Assembly (NCBI RefSeq): GCF_004798865.1
Contig: NW_025335317.1
Location: 20,924,044 to 20,988,043 of the forward strand
Reading direction: 5' to 3'
Source: Varanus komodoensis
Taxonomy: Eukaryota > Chordata > Lepidosauria > Squamata > Varanidae
DNA length: 64,000 nt
The notes under the pieces are model-generated. The model made no database searches. It worked only from the letters and a program-made list of their open reading frames with translations, and was not told the origin of the DNA. Shown piece after piece: positions 1-11,930 of this stretch (positions within the stretch are counted from its first letter, which is position 1; each line of letters opens with the position of its first letter). The position numbers and the translations under genes are program-made.

Positions 1-300
1 GGAACCCTCCTTGAAGGAGATTAGGAGAAGGACCTTCTCTGTGGTGGCACCCCGATTGTGTAATATGCTCCCTAGAGGTTTGCCTGGTGAAATCACTTCA
101 TCGTTTTTGGCACGAGGCTAAAACCCTTTTATTTTCCCAATATTTTAAGATTAGACTGTTATTTTAATATGGGGTTTATTGTTGACCAATTATGAATTTG
201 AACGGGATGCTGTGTTTTATTTTATTTTTGTCTTACTGCTAAACTGTCCCGAGACTACAGTAAGGGATGGTCTAAAAAAGAGTAAATAAATAAATAAATA
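1..300 (+). mobile_element. L2-clade LINE, 3' end (C-terminus of ORF2 plus 3' UTR)
   Basis: Frame 2-121 is open and reads like the C-terminus of an L2/CR1-superfamily reverse transcriptase, including FSVVAPRLCNMLPRGLPGE, and ends at a TAA. A short 3' UTR follows with the block TGTCCCGAGAC...AAGGGATGGTCTAAAAA and a TAAATAAATAAATA tail. The same 3' UTR block occurs at 22600-22741 (minus) and, more diverged, at 3000-3058. The left edge of the window cuts the element. The clade call is from memory of the protein family and was not searched. Confidence 0.8.
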
Positions 301-644
301 TTTTAGCAATGCCATTTTTTAGGAACAGGTGAATCTATCAAGTTCTATTTCACTTGGGTTCACATTTTTCCTATATTAAGTTCATTGATTCTCAATTCTC
401 ATTGGATTGTGAAATTTGTTTGATAGTTCACATAAAGATTCATCAAGTAAATTTTTGATCAGGATTCACCTACTTAAGCTCTCCTGGCCTAAATGTAAAC
501 TCAGACTTAGTCTGCAGTCTGAGACTATACATTTCTGGGATTGCAATGTGATTTTGCCCTTGTGCTCCACAGAAATGACAACGACAGCAACAAATGTGTT
601 TGGCAGTTTGTGTACAATTTGCTTGTACACATATTTCTGATGCA

Positions 645-873
645 CATACAACTATTTATTATTACATTTATAACCTACCTTTTTTTCTTCTTGCAAGTAA
701 CCTGAAGTACATGGTCCTCCTTCTCTTTTTCATTCTCAAGCAACTGCATGAGATAGGTTGGAATGATAGCCAATGCTGGGCCCAAAGTCACCCAGTGAAA
801 TTCATGGCCTGGTGAGGATTAGAAGGTCTCCTATGTCTCAGTCCAACTAACTGCTATACCACACTGGCTCTCT
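645..873 (-). mobile_element. tRNA-derived SINE, full-length-like, diverged
   Basis: On the minus strand it begins GAGAGCCAGTGTGGTATAGC, a tRNA-like head with a box-A-like TGGTATAGCAGTTAGTTGG. It then passes through a block ending CACTGGGTGACTTTGGGC and finishes in an A/T-rich TAATAATAA tail (plus-strand 650-665). This head and body match the common squamate tRNA-SINE. Divergence is considerable, so it is an old copy. Confidence 0.7.
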
Positions 874-1005
874 AAATATTCATTTTTGCAAAAATGTACT
901 AACAATTAAAAAGTTTTGTATACATTTGTGCAAATAAGCACATTTCATCTACCAAATAAAGCAATTTGTGTACATTTCTGCCAGTAGGAACATTTGGTCT
1001 ACTGA

Positions 1006-1165
1006 ATATTTTATTGATTGATTGATTGATTTAAAACATTTGTGTGTGCCCAGCCACAGTACCTCTGGGTAACTCACAGTCACAACATAAAACATAATAG
1101 AAACCAACTACAACATGTTAAAATACGATATCAATAATATAGCAAAAATACAAAAACTAATGTCA
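1006..1165 (-). mobile_element. LINE 3' UTR remnant (probably L2 type)
   Basis: The plus strand starts with (TTGA)n-like TTTATTGATTGATTGATTGA. It continues with a block like an inverted LINE 3' UTR (GTGCCCAGCCACAGTACCTCTG, then A-rich CATAAAACATAATA). Several L2 copies in this window have tails of the same make-up. No coding part is visible, so the family is uncertain. Confidence 0.35.
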
Positions 1166-1366
1166 AGTGGCATTAATTATTAGAACATTTTTTTAAAAGG
1201 AAGGGCATTTGTGGACATTTTTGCAAATATGGACATTCTGTTATATATATGCGAGTGTATGGGCACAATTTTATACATATGCGAGTGCAAACGGCATCAC
1301 AGACTTTGGAAATGTGCAGATTCTAGTGAAAAACTTCAATAGTTTAAGTGCAAATTAAAGCACACA

Positions 1367-1471
1367 TTGTTGTTAGTAGCGAAGTCGTGTCCAACCCATC
1401 GCGACCTCATGGACAATATTCCTCCAGGCCTTCCTGTCCTCCACCATCCCCTGGAGTCCACTGAAGCTCAC
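1367..1471 (-). mobile_element. BovB/RTE LINE, 3' end, 5'-truncated
   Basis: On the plus strand it begins TTGTTGTTAGTAGCGAAGTC, the inverted BovB 3' terminus, and runs through CCCATCGCGACCTCATGGAC to TGGAGTCCACTGAAGC. On the minus strand this encodes the end of the BovB ORF2 (…VHGVA/GRT-like). It is one of four clear BovB ends here (also 25767, 31950 and 45268). Confidence 0.8.
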
Positions 1472-2294
1472 ATTAGGAAGTACAAATATGGTAAGTCCAT
1501 GTTAGAATGTGAATTGAACATTTTTTTTTCACTACTTAAAATGGCCTTAATCAAGGAATTGTCCAACTGTGAATATACTTTTCCCCCACCCTTCATGTGG
1601 CTAATTTTATTTTTATGTACTTAGTGATATACTTATGATATGATGAGTATGCTGTCATTAACAGACATAGGAAAATAGAGGTCAACAGGCAAAATGAACA
1701 GAAGGTATGACATCCTGTGCATATAATTTACGAGCTATTCTCTGTAAAATGAGTTGGAACAGTAAATATATGATAAGAAGACAGGCGCAGATGACAGTTT
1801 TAGAAAAACAAAACTTTTATCCTTGTCCTTGTTCCTTAGCTATATCTGTCCTCTTAATTTGGATAGTAGCCTATTTTCATATATGATGCTTGATGCAATT
1901 ACTTTAAAATGAAATTTTCAACAGGAGCTGATATTCTGTTAATTTTCATTGGGAAATCTGGGTTTTTGTTGGGACCTTCTATGTGTTCCCATAAATACAG
2001 TGGGATTTGTGACTGCTTCCAATTCTTGAGTTAAGAGCATGACCATCCTTTTAGCATGAAAGTTTTCTATATTGGTGAACAATTCTCCAAACTTGTAAAA
2101 ATGTCCACATCATTCACAGATTCCATTATAGGTATGTGATCAAGTGGTCAATATTGGATATATAGAATTCATATTTAAACATAAATTTCACTAATGACCT
2201 TAGTGGTATTTCCCCATGACATTTTATTTTGTATTCAACGAAGTTAAACAAGTGCCCAAAAACATACATAATAATATAACAATTTTATTAAAGG

Positions 2295-3058
2295 ACAGGG
2301 TATGAAGTCTTGAATTCTCCTCGACCCAGAGCTGTCCCTGGAATCTCAGGTGGCAGCAGTGGCAAGGACTGCTTTTCTGCAGCTTCAGCTGATTTACCAA
2401 CTGTGCCCTTACCTGGATGAGCGTTGCTTGGCAACAGTGACCCATGCTCTGGTAACTTCCCAGATGGATTACTGCAACATGCTGTACATGGAGCTGCCCT
2501 TGAAGATGGTCCAGATACTTCAGTTGGTTCAGAATAGATCAGCCAGGATGTTAACAGGGACCAACAGGTATTCACACATAATGCTGGTCCTCTGTTGGTT
2601 ACACTGGCTGGTAATTTAAGTCTGGGCCCAATTTAAGGTGCTGGTGATGACCTATAAAGCCCTAACCGGCTTGGGTCCTGGATACCTGAAGGAGCACCAA
2701 CAGTATTTTCCTATTTGTCCTTCTGCCCCTTGAGATCTGAGGCAGAGGCCCTTCTTTGGGAGCCCTCCTTGAAAGAGATTAGGAGGGTGGTTACCCAGAG
2801 GAGGGCCTTTTCTGTGATGGCGCCTGGATTGTGAAATATGCTCCCCAGAGAGGTTCGCCTGGCGCCAATGCTTTTTGCTTTTTGGTGCCATGTGAAAACC
2901 TTTTTATTCTCCTGTGATTTTAATGTTTAATGGGTTTTAATGGTGATTTCATTGTGAATTGCTGGATACTGTACATTTTTTATCTGTGCTTGTTTTAACC
3001 TGTCCCGAGACACTAGTAATGGGACAGTCTATAAAAGCTTTAAATAACTAAATAAAGG
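2295..3058 (+). mobile_element. L2-clade LINE, C-terminal reverse transcriptase region and 3' UTR
   Basis: From about 2317 the plus strand reads LDPELSLESQVAAVARTAF, then THALVTSQMDYCNMLY and LQLVQNRSARMLTGTNRY. These are hallmark L2 ORF2 C-terminal blocks. Frame 1 closes at a stop after LHWLVI (about 2617). Similarity continues (AQFKVLVMTYKALTGLGPGYLKE) with further stops and frame changes to about 2890, so the copy is dead. The 3' UTR keeps TGTCCCGAGACACTAG and an AAATAACTAAATAAAG tail. 5'-truncated. Confidence 0.85.
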
Positions 3059-4680
3059 ACTAACCTCACTAATTATCTGGTAATTTTGCTCCATCCTCAC
3101 GTATTACTGAACTTAATCCGGCCCAGGCATCATTACAAATAGAGTCAACTTCAGGTGTCCTGAATCATCATTATGTGGAAGGGCATTCCCTGGATTTGTC
3201 ACATGGTCTTGGGCTGTGAGAGTGGGTAGTCATTCCTTGAAAGGCGCAGCCAGACAGGGAGGGGAAGCAGGCTGAAAATCGCTTCTCTCCGAGGCAGGGT
3301 TTGACTCATTCTCGACCAGGAGGCAGTGAAGTGCTCCTGTTTCCTCATGTTCTCCTGCAGCTGATTAACTTGCACTGCAGAGTTCTTTCGATAATGTTAA
3401 TAAAACTGTGACCCTCGTTAATCCAAGGCACATGTCTCATCACTTTATTCTGGGTGTGGGCACAGCTGACCTTACGTGTTGTACATATCTCTTTATTAGT
3501 ATAGCTACTTAAGCACCAATTAATGTGTCAGAGCAAGATTGTGTGAATTATTGATTGCAGGGTCACTAAACTGAATGACGTTCAATGCCTGGGACTTCTT
3601 GTATTTGTACTTGTAGTTTATACCCTTCCTGCAGTTTTCCATGCAATTGACTGACCAGAGTCCCCATTTAGAATCTATACTCCTTGATAGATACTGCAAT
3701 TAAAAATTGCACACTTCAGCAACACATGAAGGCAAAGTCATTAAGGATATATATATATATATATGAGAGAAAGCATTTCAATATCTTACCAAGACTTGAG
3801 GATGATGCTACTTGAAAGAGAAATGAAAAAGCCAAGAGTCCCTTTAATTCATGTGTAGGTTTTTCACAAGTGGTCTCAATTAACATTTTCTCGATATACT
3901 CCAAAACTGAGTTTGCACAGGACTGAGTGGGAAAAGAACAAGAGGTCTTATTTTATTCCTTGATGGGGTGGCAATTCAAAGATATATTTCATGTCCCAAT
4001 CCATGCACTTTTGTGGAAATCCACAGAGTAGCCAGAGCATTACCTTTTCCTTCTTCCTGTTTGTTATGCATGGCCTTGCAAAAGACTCAGTGATTGGGTT
4101 CACATGTCACAACCAGCAATGCCGGGCTGATCCTACAACACACGGATTTTGCCTAGACTTTCTGGTCAGAGGGTCACACGGTTTCCAGGGAAAATGGCTT
4201 CCATGCTTGCTTTCTCCATCTTTCCATTCTTGCCATGCATCCCAGCAGCGCTACTCATAAGAAACACATCTCTCTCCTCCCACTATTTTTACCCTTGGCA
4301 GACTCAGTTCAAACTTGAGAAGCATAGTTCTTTTATTAAAATCTAACAGATCACAGAACAGTAACATTCTCCTTGAGACATGGGAATTTGCCCACGTGAA
4401 GAGCTGAATCCACACTGAAAATTCTGAAAGCTTTCAGAAAAGGATCTTGCTGCATGAGAATCAGACAGTGCGAATTCCAGAGACTTCTTTACTGGACCGC
4501 TCGCTTCACCTGTTGTCTCTGTCACCATCAAGGAATTCTTCCTCAGTCTCCTCCCCCTGCCCCAGTTCTGAAAGTTGTCCCTGTTTTGTGGGGTGGGGTG
4601 GGGTGGCTGATTTCCACCCTCTGTGTGAGATCCTTCACAAGTGTCATGGCTGCCACTCTGACGAGATTCCCAGGCACATT
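3059..4680. other. unassigned non-coding DNA
   Basis: No gene or recognisable element. A short (TA)n run lies at 3749-3764. At 4590-4614 there is a G-rich stretch made of GGGGT units. Open frames here are short and unlike known proteins. Confidence 0.6.
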
Positions 4681-4686
4681 TGAGAG

Positions 4687-4905
4687 ATGGCCTGTTTCAG
4701 TGGGACTGATAGTTCAGACTCTGAGGATGATGTGGGGATTGCTGCACCAGAAGAGGCTCAGAGCTCATGCTCTGATAATGGAATGGTTGTTGTACAGACA
4801 GGCCTGCACCTGCAGACTCAGTCTCACAGTACCAGTCCGAGCCTGCTCTGGATGAATGCGCTCAAGGACACCCATGGAGCCCAGTCTCCCTCCTGCCTGT
4901 GGGAA
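4687..4905 (+). other. acidic open frame, possible old LTR-element remnant
   Basis: A 76-codon frame starting at 4687 carries an acidic Ser/Asp/Glu-rich stretch (SGTDSSDSEDDVG). Similar acidic stretches occur in squamate LTR elements, and a comparable acidic frame lies on the minus strand at 53811-54119. The solo LTR at 4906 interrupts the region. No protein family is recognised and the assignment is tentative. Confidence 0.25.
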
Positions 4906-5511
4906 TGTCGTGCCTGACGCCTCAGCAAAGGCGACACCTCAAGAGGAAGCATCAAGCACCCGAAGGGAGGACCAGACATCAGATCAGGAGGACTTATACT
5001 TGGACCAAGCGCCCCTTCCACAACCTGGCTTGGGACCAACTGAACAGGCAGCCGGTCCTCATCCTGACCCTTTACCCCTCAGGCAAACAGCCACACCTCA
5101 GCCCAACCACGAAGGCCCCGAGGGAAAAGACACTGCACTTTCTGCCTCTAAAGAGCATGGGCAGAATGTCCCTCCTCCTCCTGACATTTAGTCTCCTGAA
5201 CAGGATACAGGAGACCCAAGAGGCAAGATAGATTTGTCTCGTGCGTCTCTTAGACGTAGCTTGTGACGATTGGAACAAAAGGAGGCTTTGTCCCACCTTA
5301 GGGGGGAAAGGTGGGACAGAGAAAGCTAATCCCACATGGGTTCCTTGAGAGACATCACTGGGGGGATAGCAACTGACTTGTAAAGGTCATTGCTGTAGAG
5401 CTTATTCGTAGCATTGTAAATTTTGTAGATAAGTAGCAATAAAGGACTTTAGTTTTATTGCCTGCATAAGTGTGGATCATTTATAACTGTGAGCTGACTT
5501 CGCTCACAACA
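4906..5511 (+). mobile_element. solo LTR, 606 bp, with 5-bp target duplication
   Basis: The unit starts TGTCGTG and ends CTCACAACA, so the termini are TG...CA with a near inverted repeat (TGTCGTG against TGTTGTG). It is flanked by GGGAA at 4901-4905 and GGGAA at 5512-5516. A polyadenylation signal AATAAA lies at 5438-5443, in the expected distal part. No internal region or second LTR is seen, so it is a solo LTR. Gypsy-like or retroviral origin cannot be decided from this. A fossil. Confidence 0.7.
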
Positions 5512-6110
5512 GGGAATGAAGCAGATGAAGGATGGGAGGTGGGAGATTTGGAACTGGGTAGTTTCTTGGGTGGAGAACACCAGACTGGACCAATTAGGGG
5601 CTCAGAGTGCAGAAAGCAGGCATGCCCGGTTCCACAGCGCCCCTCCTTCCAGACAGGCCCTGAAGGGTTCATAAGCAAAGCTTTGGGTAAAGGAGGGCAG
5701 AGAGGGGTCAACGCATCTCCTTCTGTATGCTCAGAGGTTTGTGAATGCTTAGAATCTTCTATATAGAATAAAGATGCTTACAGGAAGTGCTGGAGAGACT
5801 GTCTTGCTTGGGAGGGGATGCCTAGCTTATGACAGCAAGGTGATCTTGAAGCTGCAAGTTCATCTGACCCCCTCTGCTCCTCTGCCTCCTCCTCAGAATC
5901 AGACAGATCTATCTGAGCAGCCTGTAACAAATGAGAGCTGGAGCCATCTCCATAGCAGCCCCTGTGAGAAAAATACCCTTCTGTACTGCAGGGTACAGTT
6001 TAGCCTCAGCTGCTGCTTCCTGATTGGTCCACTGAGACTTTGAGGTGCCTCTCTCCTCCCAAGTGTACCTCCATCTCCGTAATATTCTGTAGCCACTTCA
6101 GCTCTCAAAT
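5512..6110. other. unassigned, with an LTR-like polyadenylation region near 5765
   Basis: GAATAAAGATGC at 5767-5778 is followed by a U5-like stretch. It may be the tail of an older LTR element into which the 4906-5511 LTR inserted, but no termini could be defined. Confidence 0.25.
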
Positions 6111-6114
6111 ATTT

Positions 6115-6790
6115 TATTAAAATAAATACTTTTCTGTACTTCTTCCCTGCTTCCTCTGTGCATTCACTCATTTCTTTAGCCAGTTGCTGGTCTACTTTTA
6201 TTTCATGATGGGTCAGGAGTTTATGGTGAGATAACTTGACAAAAGTCTTTTGGGAGTCCATGTAAGCCTTATCTGCTTGATCATCCCATCTGCAATTTAT
6301 TGACACTCTCAAAGAACTCTAAAAAGTTACTGAAATAGGATGTAACCTTTGGAAGCAGTGTTGATTTTTTTCTCAACAGAGCTTGTCCTTTTATGTGCTT
6401 ACTAATTTTATCTTTAATATTTTTCCAACTAATTTAGCCAGAATAGGTGTTATATGAGCCTGTATTTGCCTGGATCTTCTTTTTAAAAATTTGTGGTGCA
6501 TTGGCCATTTTTCCATCCCTTGGTGGGAGGCTAATATTACGGATATGTTGCATGCCTTCTTTTCTTTTCTTTTCTTTTCTTTTCTTTTCTTTTCTTTTCT
6601 TTTCTTTTTTCCTTTCCTTTCCTTTCCTTTCCTTTCCTTTCCTTTCCTTTCCTTTCCTTTCCTTTCCTTTCAAGAAGAACAACGTTTTTGTAATTGAGTT
6701 GTTTAAGAACTCCAGGGTGGACACCATCTGGGCCTGGTGATTTATTAATGCTGTTAACTTCAGAGACTATTAAAGACTTTACGAGAAACT
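6115..6790 (-). mobile_element. CR1-type LINE, reverse transcriptase fragment, split by a microsatellite
   Basis: Minus-strand frames carry blocks in CR1 order: DGKMANAPQIFKKKIQANTG (compare the family's DWKVANVTPIFKKG), then ISKHIKGQALLRK, FLEFFESVNKLQ, and AYMDSQKTFVKLSHHKLL (compare VYLDFSKAFD.VSHHKLL). Stops and frame changes separate them. The pentanucleotide repeat at 6556-6672 sits inside the fragment, and CR1-like sequence resumes beyond it to about 6790. It lacks the 3' end and is an old, broken internal piece. Confidence 0.65.
6556..6672. repeat. (TTTTC)n/(TTTCC)n microsatellite
   Basis: About 117 bp of pure pyrimidine pentamers: TTTTC units first, then TTTCC units. It creates the Phe/Ser-rich and Lys/Glu/Arg-rich open frames seen on both strands, which are artefacts. 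Confidence 0.95.
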
Positions 6791-8329
6791 AGCCATGTTT
6801 AGTCAAAACTGGAGTACCTAAAATCTTGTGCATGTATTCAGAGAAAGGTTATTTCAAAGACTCTCATTTGTGTCTGCTTCATTCTTCCCTCTGCCTGACA
6901 TTGTTTGCAGCACAGGAATCATTCTGAAACTTGTAAAAGCTAATAATCTGACTATTGGCTGATTAGTATATTGGTACAATCCTGTTTTTTGAAGCAGCCA
7001 GAGATTCTGCTTAATATGTTTCTTGTTTTTTTGGTCTATTCATGTACTCCTTCCAGTGAGCTCTTTTGCTAGTTTTGGCAAGTGTACAGAAGCCTAACAA
7101 ACTTGTTAAACTGTATCTTGCTGTATTGACAGTAATTAGCAAATTAGGATGGGAACCCGATTTCACTTTCTATATGTTTTCAGAACAATTTTTTCCATGC
7201 CACATATATATCAATTTGCAATTTTTAAAGCTAGACATATAAATTTACATGCATTTTTGTTTTGCCAATATGCATACTTTTGCCAGGAATTTCTTTTACT
7301 TATGCCTTTTTTGCATGTGCTTAAATTATGCTATTTTTAATGTATTCTTGGACTAGAGAACTGCATCACAAATTTCAGAAGTGCAAAAAGCAAAGTGCAA
7401 AGTGCAAAAAGCAAAGGATAATCAAGTTCCATTTCTTGTATTTGTTCATTAAATACAAAGTGGGGGGGGGCACAAATTTTAATCTCTTGGGGCAAAATAA
7501 AGAACACTCATCTTGCTGTCGTTCAGATGGTATTGTTCTTATTATGCATTGTGTATTCATTTCACAGTTTTTCTGATGTGGGATTATGACTGAGGCTCAT
7601 TTCTTAAGCAGATTCCTGAACAGTTGTCTGGTGTTTCATCAGGTTGGAGCAGGTTGCTTGATAGATGGAACTTCTTTGTGGTTTTTGAGTGACATACCCT
7701 TCAAAGCTTGGGGAAAGTGACAACTCTTCAGTGGAGTAGAAAGGTCAGAGGTTTGTGTGTGAGAAACTGTCAATGGAAGATTGAAAGAATGGAGGCAGAA
7801 AGAATGAGAGGGGGAGAGAGGGGGAGAGAGAGAGAGCTCAGTTCTGTTTTGCTGTGTTTTGCCAGGTATGATGTGGTCCTTCCTTGCTCTTGGAGTTCTG
7901 ATCAGGAATTGAAGCCTCAATGTGTGGAGATGATTCCAGTGATGTTCTTCGGTTATCAACTACCCTGTAGAAGTCCTGTTCGCTTCCACTTGAACTCTAC
8001 TTGTATACACATATAAAACACATCTTAGAAAGACACCAGAAGTCTCCAATACTGTGTCATCCAAAGGCACTGTCCCTGGAAGTTTTCCCTGGAAGTGGGG
8101 ACCATGCAAAGAGAAAGAAAATATATATCAATGCAGTAGCGGAATGCAGGTTTAGAAAAAGTGGTAAATGTTGAGGTCACTGCTCAGGTGTTGAGCCCAA
8201 AAAACTGCAGGGATGAAAGTCGATGTTATAATCCATTATCAGGGAACAAGAAATGTAGAAACAAAAGATGGAGCTGGAACAGTTTAGGAGTAACTAAGAC
8301 CTAGATGCACATATATTACCAACTACTCT
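6791..8329. other. unassigned non-coding DNA
   Basis: No gene is seen. There is a poly-G run near 7463-7470 and a purine GGGAGAGA-type run at 7805-7838. Confidence 0.5.
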
Positions 8330-8370
8330 CTTCCTTCCTTCCTTCCTTCCTTCCCTCCTTCCTTCCTTCT
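8330..8370. repeat. (TTCC)n microsatellite
   Basis: Uninterrupted TTCC units with one CCCTCC variation, about 40 bp. Confidence 0.95.
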
Positions 8371-8600
8371 CTTCTGAGGGCAAAATCAAATACTGCTTTG
8401 CATGTGTGCCTAGCAGCTTCATCTCTTCCCACATCACCAATATTTTCATTCTGTAGCAGGTACAGGGCCCATGATTAAGATTAAGAGGTAGATTGGAGGT
8501 ATCTACTCTAGAGAAGAAAATGATATGACTACATGACTATTGGACACACATTGAAGGCATTACTTGCATTGGGCTGGACCATAATTTAAGTTGCAAGGAA

Positions 8601-8730
8601 AGCCTTCTCCAGCCTCGTGCCTTCTAGCTGGGTTGCACTACAACCTCCACCATCCCCAGGTATTAATGTAGAGAGCGGTGATGGGTACTTTAGTCCAACC
8701 CATCTTGATGGTGCCAGGCTAGAGGAGGCT
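8601..8730. mobile_element. palindromic MITE-like repeat, family 1 (copy 1)
   Basis: The ends are inverted: AGCCTTCTCCAGCCTCGTGC at the left and GATGGTGCCAGGCTAGAGG near the right. The core CACTACAACCTCCACCATCC on the left has the partner GTGATGGGTACTTTAGTCC on the right. The layout matches a common squamate short palindromic repeat (ACTACAACTCCCATCAT-type core). It has no coding capacity. Confidence 0.55.
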
Positions 8731-9915
8731 GTATGAATGTCTTCAACAACATGACCATGATAAAAGTCTTGGCCTTGATCTCAGGCTGATTTTTCCTTGA
8801 AATGTCAGATGTCTAAGGCATATTTGGCAGACTCACAGAGCATCCTTTCAGTGTGGAGATGCTTCCTTGGACTCAACTTGCAATGGGGAAAATAATTTAG
8901 AAAGAGAAGTAAAGTTCAACTCATTTTTAAGGAATAGCAGAGGCTAAATGTTAAATAAAACATTCAGGCAGATGAATACGTATGGAAGGTTTCCATAAGT
9001 AATTCTAGCATCACCACCTAATTAGCCTAGATAAGAGGAAAACCTCAGATTTTGCATTTTCCCATGAATATTTAAAAATCCTGTTCACTGAGGCCAATAC
9101 TCTGCTGAAAATAGCTAACCATCTCTACGAACGCCATGAAGTAGTTCTGTCAGTGACACCCATCTACTGGCGATGATTAGCAGGAATGTGATTCTCATTA
9201 GGAAAAGGGGTTGTATTTGTGTGCTTATTCCCTTGTGTCAGAGCTGAACACTGCTGGTAAAGTATTATTTGCATATTGACTCTCTTATTAAATAATAGGC
9301 AGCTAGAGATATGCATCCCAGCATAATTATTTCCCTACAAAGGAAAGATGGGTGAGCACGTTGGCTGTACCTTCTGTAATAACATGCGAGGACTGAAAGG
9401 AAGCAACTGTGAATGGAAGGGTAACATTCCAAATGACACACCATCAGGAGACAATCAAGAAGCAGCAGCTTGCAAAAATGAAGGCAGATATATTCTCACT
9501 TTGTAGTACAGGAAGCAACAGCACTGGGGAATGGGTGCTGAATGTCTTGTAGAGCTGTTGATTATTAGTAGAGTCAGCCTGGCTCCTGAAAGACAAAAGG
9601 GCAATTCCCAGCATGTCAAGTAAGCATCCACTGTATTAGAAGAGGAAGATGTACAAGAAACTTGGGACTTGATGCTCTACAGCGACCTTAACTAACAGCT
9701 GGTCTCTGAATCATCAAATTACAAGCCAATTTGGACCCTGCCATATGTGCCTGGTTTTGAAAGGGTGACAAAGGACTGGCTGAGACTTCGCCCAGCTGGG
9801 CCAGGCAGCTTCCTCAAGCTTAATTCATAGGCAGAAATTGTGTGTTATAGTTGAGAGCTAATTAAGTGTGTGTGTGTAAAAGTGAAATGCACCTCAGTAG
9901 TAAGATGGTGAGTGA
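8731..9915. other. unassigned non-coding DNA
   Basis: No gene or repeat is recognised. The AT-rich stretch 8940-9340 looks unique. A short GTGTGTGTGTG run lies near 9866. Confidence 0.4.
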
Positions 9916-9919
9916 AGTG

Positions 9920-10312
9920 AAGAAAACCAAAAGGAAGAAAATCGATGCATTTAAAACATGGTGCTGGAGTAGAGCTTTGTTAATACCCTGGACTGACAGA
10001 AAGACAATTTGTCCTGGATCAAATCAAGCCAGTGCTTTCCCTAGAAGCAAAAATGACAAAGCAGAAGCTGTCGTACATTGGACACATCATGAGAAGGCAA
10101 GATTCCCTGGAGGCAGGATCTGCTAGGGAAAGTTGAAGGCAGAAGAAGAAAAGGGAGGCCAAATATGAGATGGATTGACTCTATAAAGGAAGCCATAGCC
10201 TTGAGTTTGCAAGAGCTGAGCAGGGCTGTCCTGGGCGGGCCATTTTGGAGGGCTGTCATTCATCGAGTTGCCATACGTGGGGACTGACTTCATGGCACGT
10301 AACTACAAACGA
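9920..10312 (+). mobile_element. old RTE/BovB-type LINE, ORF2 C-terminus and 3' end
   Basis: The plus-strand reading contains IDAFKTWCWSRALLIPWTDR, then a region equivalent to HIMRRQDSLEG, GRPNMRWIDSIKEA and a RAVIHRVA-like end, in three frames. The order is that of the BovB C-terminus (…FGHLMRRKDSLEK…GRQRMRWLDGV…WRNVVHGVA). The 3' tail is GGCACGTAACTACAAACGA, a decayed CTAACAACAAC tail. It is more diverged than the other BovB ends here and is therefore older or of another subfamily. Confidence 0.7.
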
Positions 10313-11930
10313 AGATGAAATGGAGAAAACAAAACCTTTTGATGTAACGCTTTGAAACTAGACATATTTGCAGGCTTTCTCACACAAAAATATGGGTTGT
10401 GCCATACGATGAACAAACTGTGAAGGTCTGGACAAAATGATTTGACATGTCAATTGTATCTATTTAATTTCAGGCATTGCTACCCCACCCTTGAAAGCTT
10501 GAGACAACTTAGAAGTTCTGTTCCTTCATATGGATTGATTAACCTGTCCTGCTCAGAAAAACTTGCTTGTGTATTCCACTGTACTCACTGACCCAAATGT
10601 GGGGATATGCTTGGGAATGGGCTAGAATTGTCATGCCACCTTCTGGAACTGGCATGGGTAGCTCTTCTATAATTCACACGGGAGCGAAAGAGTCATGGGA
10701 AATGTCAGCAAAACCTTATTGTGGATTGGGTTATGCCAGGACAGGGCCTTTGGAAACCCTCCCTGGTTTCTCCCACTTGCAAGGCTCTGTGAATTTATGC
10801 CTTTTCTGGATTCCAATTCAGAGGATGCTGGTGAAAGCTCTTAATGGCCCAGGACCTACATGGACAGCTGTCCTCATGTATATCCTGCTCACCAAATAAA
10901 ATTATCTTTGGGGTCTCTGTTTCAGCAGCTATCACTGCACAAAGTCAGAGTGGCTTCAGGCAAGAAATGGGACCTTTAGTGTAGTGGTTCCAAGTCTATG
11001 GAGCAGGGGGTTTAGTAAGGCACATTTTTAATAGCCTTGAGGAATCCATTTGGTGCTGACAATGACAGAAGCAGTCAAGTCAGCTTCCATGTTACTTCTG
11101 ACATTGCTTCTTACACTTGTTAACAATGTGCATTTTTCCAGTTTTTAGAATAGGATCCTTCTTTTGTTAAGCCTTTAAAAAAGCAAGATGCCATTTATTT
11201 GTGCATTTGCTTATTCATTTATGTATTTCAAGACTCTCAAAGTGACTTACAACTTCAAACCTACCTGTACAATGATAAAACAATAAAATGCAATACAATA
11301 AAACAAAGTCACATTAAATCATGTCCAGCAATACCCAATTAAACAGTTGGCAGCAGCTTTCTGAAGAACATAAATTGGGGCAAGACTATACCTATGTGTA
11401 ATGGTATCCCAGCGGCCCTATTTTTACAGGAGGGGGCAGATGTAGACTGCTTTCCCTGCCTATTTTTTATATATCTACCTGCCTCACATCAGAAAATGAA
11501 GAAGATGTTTTCTGCAGAGGTGTCTTGCTTGGAAGATCTGAGTTTCTTAAAAATCAATCAAACAAACAAACAAAAATTAGGAATTACTTGGGAAAGGTAA
11601 AACAATAAAATTACACGAACAGAGAAATGTTCATCTTTATGTCTCATTATTCTGATTTTGGAATATAACAAATATGCACTATTTCAAGAAGAAGATCTAT
11701 TGATTCCCACTGTCTGTTTCTTTTAAAATGCTTCCATCCTATATCCATACCGGGGCATATAGGGAGTTGGAGGACTTTTCTCTCAGAATATGCATACAAT
11801 TGCAAAATGAAAATGTAATGACATTTATTTTTTGCATATTGTGAACAGCATCAAGCTTGAGAATTAGGACATAAGAGTTCTCAAGAAACAGGAATGGTGT
11901 ATACATGGATATGGGACTTATATGTGGCTT
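10313..11930. other. unassigned; possible LINE 3' UTR scrap near 11190-11330
   Basis: 11193-11330 has the form of an inverted LINE/SINE tail (TTTATTTGTGCATTTGCTTA... then AATAAAATGCAATACAATAA). Nothing else is recognised. Confidence 0.35.

Noticed and set aside
645-873. Functional tRNA gene on the minus strand
   Set aside because: The tRNA-like head lacks a full cloverleaf and continues into a SINE body and A/T tail.
6434-6740. Phe/Ser-rich and Lys/Glu/Arg-rich 97-codon frames
   Set aside because: They are translations of the (TTTTC)n/(TTTCC)n microsatellite.
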